NCBI GenBank assembly: GCA_031272305.1
Contig: JAISUA010000031.1
Coordinates: 1 to 7,470 of the forward strand
Direction of reading: 5' to 3'
DNA: 7,470 nucleotides
From: Clostridioides sp.
Lineage (GTDB): Bacteria; Bacillota; Clostridia; Peptostreptococcales; Peptostreptococcaceae
Positions 6,143 to 7,470 of this stretch are shown one piece after another. Position 1 is the first letter of the stretch; every line of letters starts with the position of its first letter. Position numbers and translations under genes: made by a program. The notes beneath the pieces are model-generated. The model was given only the letters and a program-made list of their open reading frames with translations, was not told where the DNA came from and searched no databases.

Positions 6143-6760
6143 CTAAAATTGAATTTTATTTAAATTAGAAAGAATATCATTAAGTCCTTTAAATCTGTAA
6201 CCATCTCCAATTGCCTTAAAATCCCAACTTCCATTTTCTCTTTTGATATTTCCAACTATCAAAGCTGTCTTTTCAGAATAATTATCACTCAAATTGTATC
6301 TTACTATTTCTTTGTTTGTATTTCTATCTACAACTCTAATAAACGCATTCTTTATCATTCCAAAATGCTGTTTTCTCTCAAATGCTTTGTATATATTGAC
6401 AGTAAAAATTAGATTTTCTATTTTTGAAGGAATCTTGTCTAAATCTACAAGTAATTCTTCATCGTCACCATCGCCTTCACCTGTGATATTATCACCTGTA
6501 TGCACAACAGACTTATTTTCACTTTTTAAGTTTCCGAAGTAAATTAAATCTTTTGTACTTTCTAATTTTCCGTCTTTGTTTAGCATAAATACTGAAGCAT
6601 CGCAATCTATATCAGCTTGTCCTACTCCAAATAATGAACTTAAAAAACCTCCACCTCCTGAAGAAACTGGATCCCATCCAAGACCTACTAGAATTTTACT
6701 AAGACCTGGATTTGATTTTTTTAAATCTATCTTTTGACCTTTTTGTAAATTAATCGCCAT
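6143..6760 (-). CDS. TerD-family stress protein, paralogue 2, with Gly-rich insertion
   Basis: A 205-residue TerD-domain protein, probably Ca2+-binding and acting in the cytoplasm or at the inner membrane face. In order: MAINLQKGQKIDL; GLGWD (26-30); a Gly/Ser-rich insertion with an FLSSLFG core (about 33-48); the acidic DIDCDASVFML (50-60); the signature GDNITGEGDGDDEE (89-102); FGMIKNAFIRVVD (133-145); and RYNLSDNYSEKTA (154-166). The acidic clusters at 50-54 and 97-102 correspond to Ca2+ ligands in TerD structures. Compared with paralogue 1, the C-terminal Gly-Gly-Leu/Tyr-Gly ending is replaced by KGLNDILSNLNKIQF. The reading frame is open upstream to 6793, but the ATG at 6760-6758 is chosen because a perfect AGGAGG (6767-6772) lies six bases before it and because MAI-L-KGQKIDL aligns with paralogue 1. 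It starts 88 bases after that gene. Family call is secure; exact correspondence to yceC, yceD or yceE is not resolved. Confidence 0.94.
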   Translation of the reverse strand: MAINLQKGQKIDLKKSNPGLSKILVGLGWDPVSSGGGGFLSSLFGVGQADIDCDASVFMLNKDGKLESTKDLIYFGNLKSENKSVVHTGDNITGEGDGDDEELLVDLDKIPSKIENLIFTVNIYKAFERKQHFGMIKNAFIRVVDRNTNKEIVRYNLSDNYSEKTALIVGNIKRENGSWDFKAIGDGYRFKGLNDILSNLNKIQF

Positions 6761-6766
6761 AATATT

Positions 6767-6772
6767 CCTCCT
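6767..6772 (-). promoter_or_regulatory. Ribosome binding site AGGAGG that fixes the start of terD paralogue 2
   Basis: A perfect AGGAGG on the minus strand sits six bases before the ATG at 6760-6758. It rules out the upstream extension of the frame towards 6793, which has no such site and would add eleven residues absent from the family. Confidence 0.85.
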
Positions 6773-6848
6773 AATAATGAGACTTGTCACCACTTGAAAT
6801 AAAATTTAAGCTAGAAAGTCTTGATTTAACATACAACTTAACACAGAA

Positions 6849-7427
6849 TTAAACATTCAGACCGTAATTTCTGCAAAGTGCTTCTAATCCACCTTCGAAT
6901 CCTGCACCAACAGCACTGAATTTCCATTCTCCATTGTATTTGTAAATTTCACATACAGATATTGCTGTTTCTACACTGAATTCTTCTCCTAAATCATATC
7001 TCAAAATTTCTTGTGAATTTGATTCGTCAATAACTCTGATGTATGAATTTGCAACTTGTCCAAAGTTTTGTCTTCTTTCTTGTGCTTCGTAAATAGTCAC
7101 TGTCACTGCTATTCTTTCTATATGAGAAGGCATCGTAGAAAAATCAACTATAATTTCTTCATCGTCTCCTTCTCCTTCGCCTGTTCTATTATCTCCAAGG
7201 TGTTCAACAGATCCAGAAGGATGTTTCAAATTGTTGTAGAAAATAAAATCTTCATCATTTTCAACTTTTTTTGAATGTCCAACCATAAATACACTTACGT
7301 CTAGGTCATAATCATAACCACTGTCAAAAGAATTAATATCCCAACCAAGACCTAATCTAATTTTCTTTAATCCAGGATTGCCCTTTGTTAAATCGATTTT
7401 TTGTCCTTTTTTTAATTGAATAGCCAT
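6849..7427 (-). CDS. terD: TerD-family stress protein, paralogue 1
   Basis: A 192-residue canonical TerD-domain protein of usual family length. It starts MAIQLKKGQKIDL, followed by GLGWD (26-30), the Ca2+-binding acidic run DYDLDVSVFM (39-48) and the signature GDNRTGEGEGDDE (78-90). Further on are ERRQNFGQVANSYIRVID (117-134), RYDLGEEFSVETA (143-155), EWKFSAVGAGFEGGLEAL (167-184) and a Tyr-Gly-Leu ending. These are the classic TerD/TerE landmarks; TerD-type proteins bind Ca2+ and are part of a membrane-linked stress response to tellurite, oxidants and DNA damage. The ATG at 7427-7425 is preferred over a TTG one codon upstream, because the purine-rich AAGGGGGAAGG (7433-7443) has usable spacing and the family begins MAI. 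A -10-like TATAAT lies just upstream, so this is probably the first gene of the operon, followed 88 bases later by paralogue 2. Confidence 0.95.
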   Translation of the reverse strand: MAIQLKKGQKIDLTKGNPGLKKIRLGLGWDINSFDSGYDYDLDVSVFMVGHSKKVENDEDFIFYNNLKHPSGSVEHLGDNRTGEGEGDDEEIIVDFSTMPSHIERIAVTVTIYEAQERRQNFGQVANSYIRVIDESNSQEILRYDLGEEFSVETAISVCEIYKYNGEWKFSAVGAGFEGGLEALCRNYGLNV

Positions 7428-7432
7428 CAAAA

Positions 7433-7464
7433 CCTTCCCCCTTCATTACTGTTTTTTTATTATA
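7433..7464 (-). promoter_or_regulatory. Candidate -10 element and strong ribosome binding site ahead of terD paralogue 1
   Basis: On the minus strand TATAAT (7464-7459) matches the sigma-A -10 consensus perfectly. Transcription would start near 7452, giving a leader of about 25 bases that carries GAAGGGGGAAGG (7444-7433) before the ATG. The -35 box would fall beyond the right edge of the window and cannot be checked, and TATAAT is common by chance in such AT-rich DNA. Confidence 0.4.
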
Positions 7465-7470
7465 TATTTT

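Noticed and set aside
6294..6542. Plus-strand open frame opposite terD paralogue 2
   Set aside because: It is an antisense shadow of the conserved GDN-TGEGDGDDE region; the Ser/Pro run in its product is simply the complement of the acidic codons.
6761..6793. Upstream extension of terD paralogue 2 to 6793
   Set aside because: The added residues are absent from the family and would overlap the AGGAGG ribosome binding site that serves the ATG at 6760.
6761..6848. Internal promoter or terminator between the two terD genes
   Set aside because: Beyond the AGGAGG ribosome binding site I saw no adequately spaced -35/-10 pair and no stable hairpin. A six-base complementarity in the spacer is too short to count.
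7056..7274. Plus-strand open frame opposite terD paralogue 1
   Set aside because: It is an antisense shadow of a secure TerD gene, with an unlikely Cys/Phe/His-rich composition.
1..7470. Insertion sequences, integrases, tRNA or rRNA genes, attachment sites
   Set aside because: I found no transposase or integrase motifs, no terminal inverted repeats flanking a gene, and no tRNA- or rRNA-like sequence on either strand. The short repeats are confined to spacers.

Overview
The window is a strongly AT-rich piece of a bacterial chromosome, or of a large element, in which every convincing gene lies on the minus strand. The purine-rich AGGAGG-type ribosome binding sites, the A/T-ending codons (AGA, ATA, TTA) and the gene content suggest a low-GC Gram-positive (Firmicutes), plausibly an anaerobic Clostridia/Tissierellia-type organism. 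I cannot name the species. Tryptophan is encoded by TGG where I checked, so the code looks standard.

The window is the core of a ter (tellurite resistance/chemical stress) gene cluster, comparable to the Bacillus subtilis yce operon. In transcription order, from right to left: a -10-like element at the right edge; terD paralogue 1 (7427-6849); terD paralogue 2 (6760-6143), which has a Gly-rich insertion; a gene-free stretch of 321 bases holding direct repeats and two inverted repeats; a full-length P-type Ca2+-transporting ATPase (5821-3086); a 149-base spacer with a five-copy 12-bp tandem repeat and a hairpin; a YceG-like protein (2936-1383); a TelA-family toxic anion resistance protein (1377-241), translationally coupled to the previous gene; a 117-base spacer with a 19-bp tandem duplication and a hairpin next to the next ribosome binding site; and the first 41 codons of a gene running off the left edge (123-1). 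The N-terminus of that last gene looks like the HpcH/HpaI (citrate-lyase-like) C-C bond lyase of the ter-associated 'biosynthetic module'.

The genes are expected to act together. TerD proteins are Ca2+-binding and sit near the membrane. A Ca2+ pump could set the calcium level they sense. TelA and YceG are conserved partners in ter systems, and the lyase starts a group of enzymes thought to make a small, possibly nucleoside-like, metabolite. The distinctive feature is that the position of the TerC-type membrane protein (yceF in B. subtilis) is occupied by a Ca2+ ATPase. The least explained material is in the three spacers: repeats, hairpins and a possible structure masking the ribosome binding site ahead of the lyase gene.
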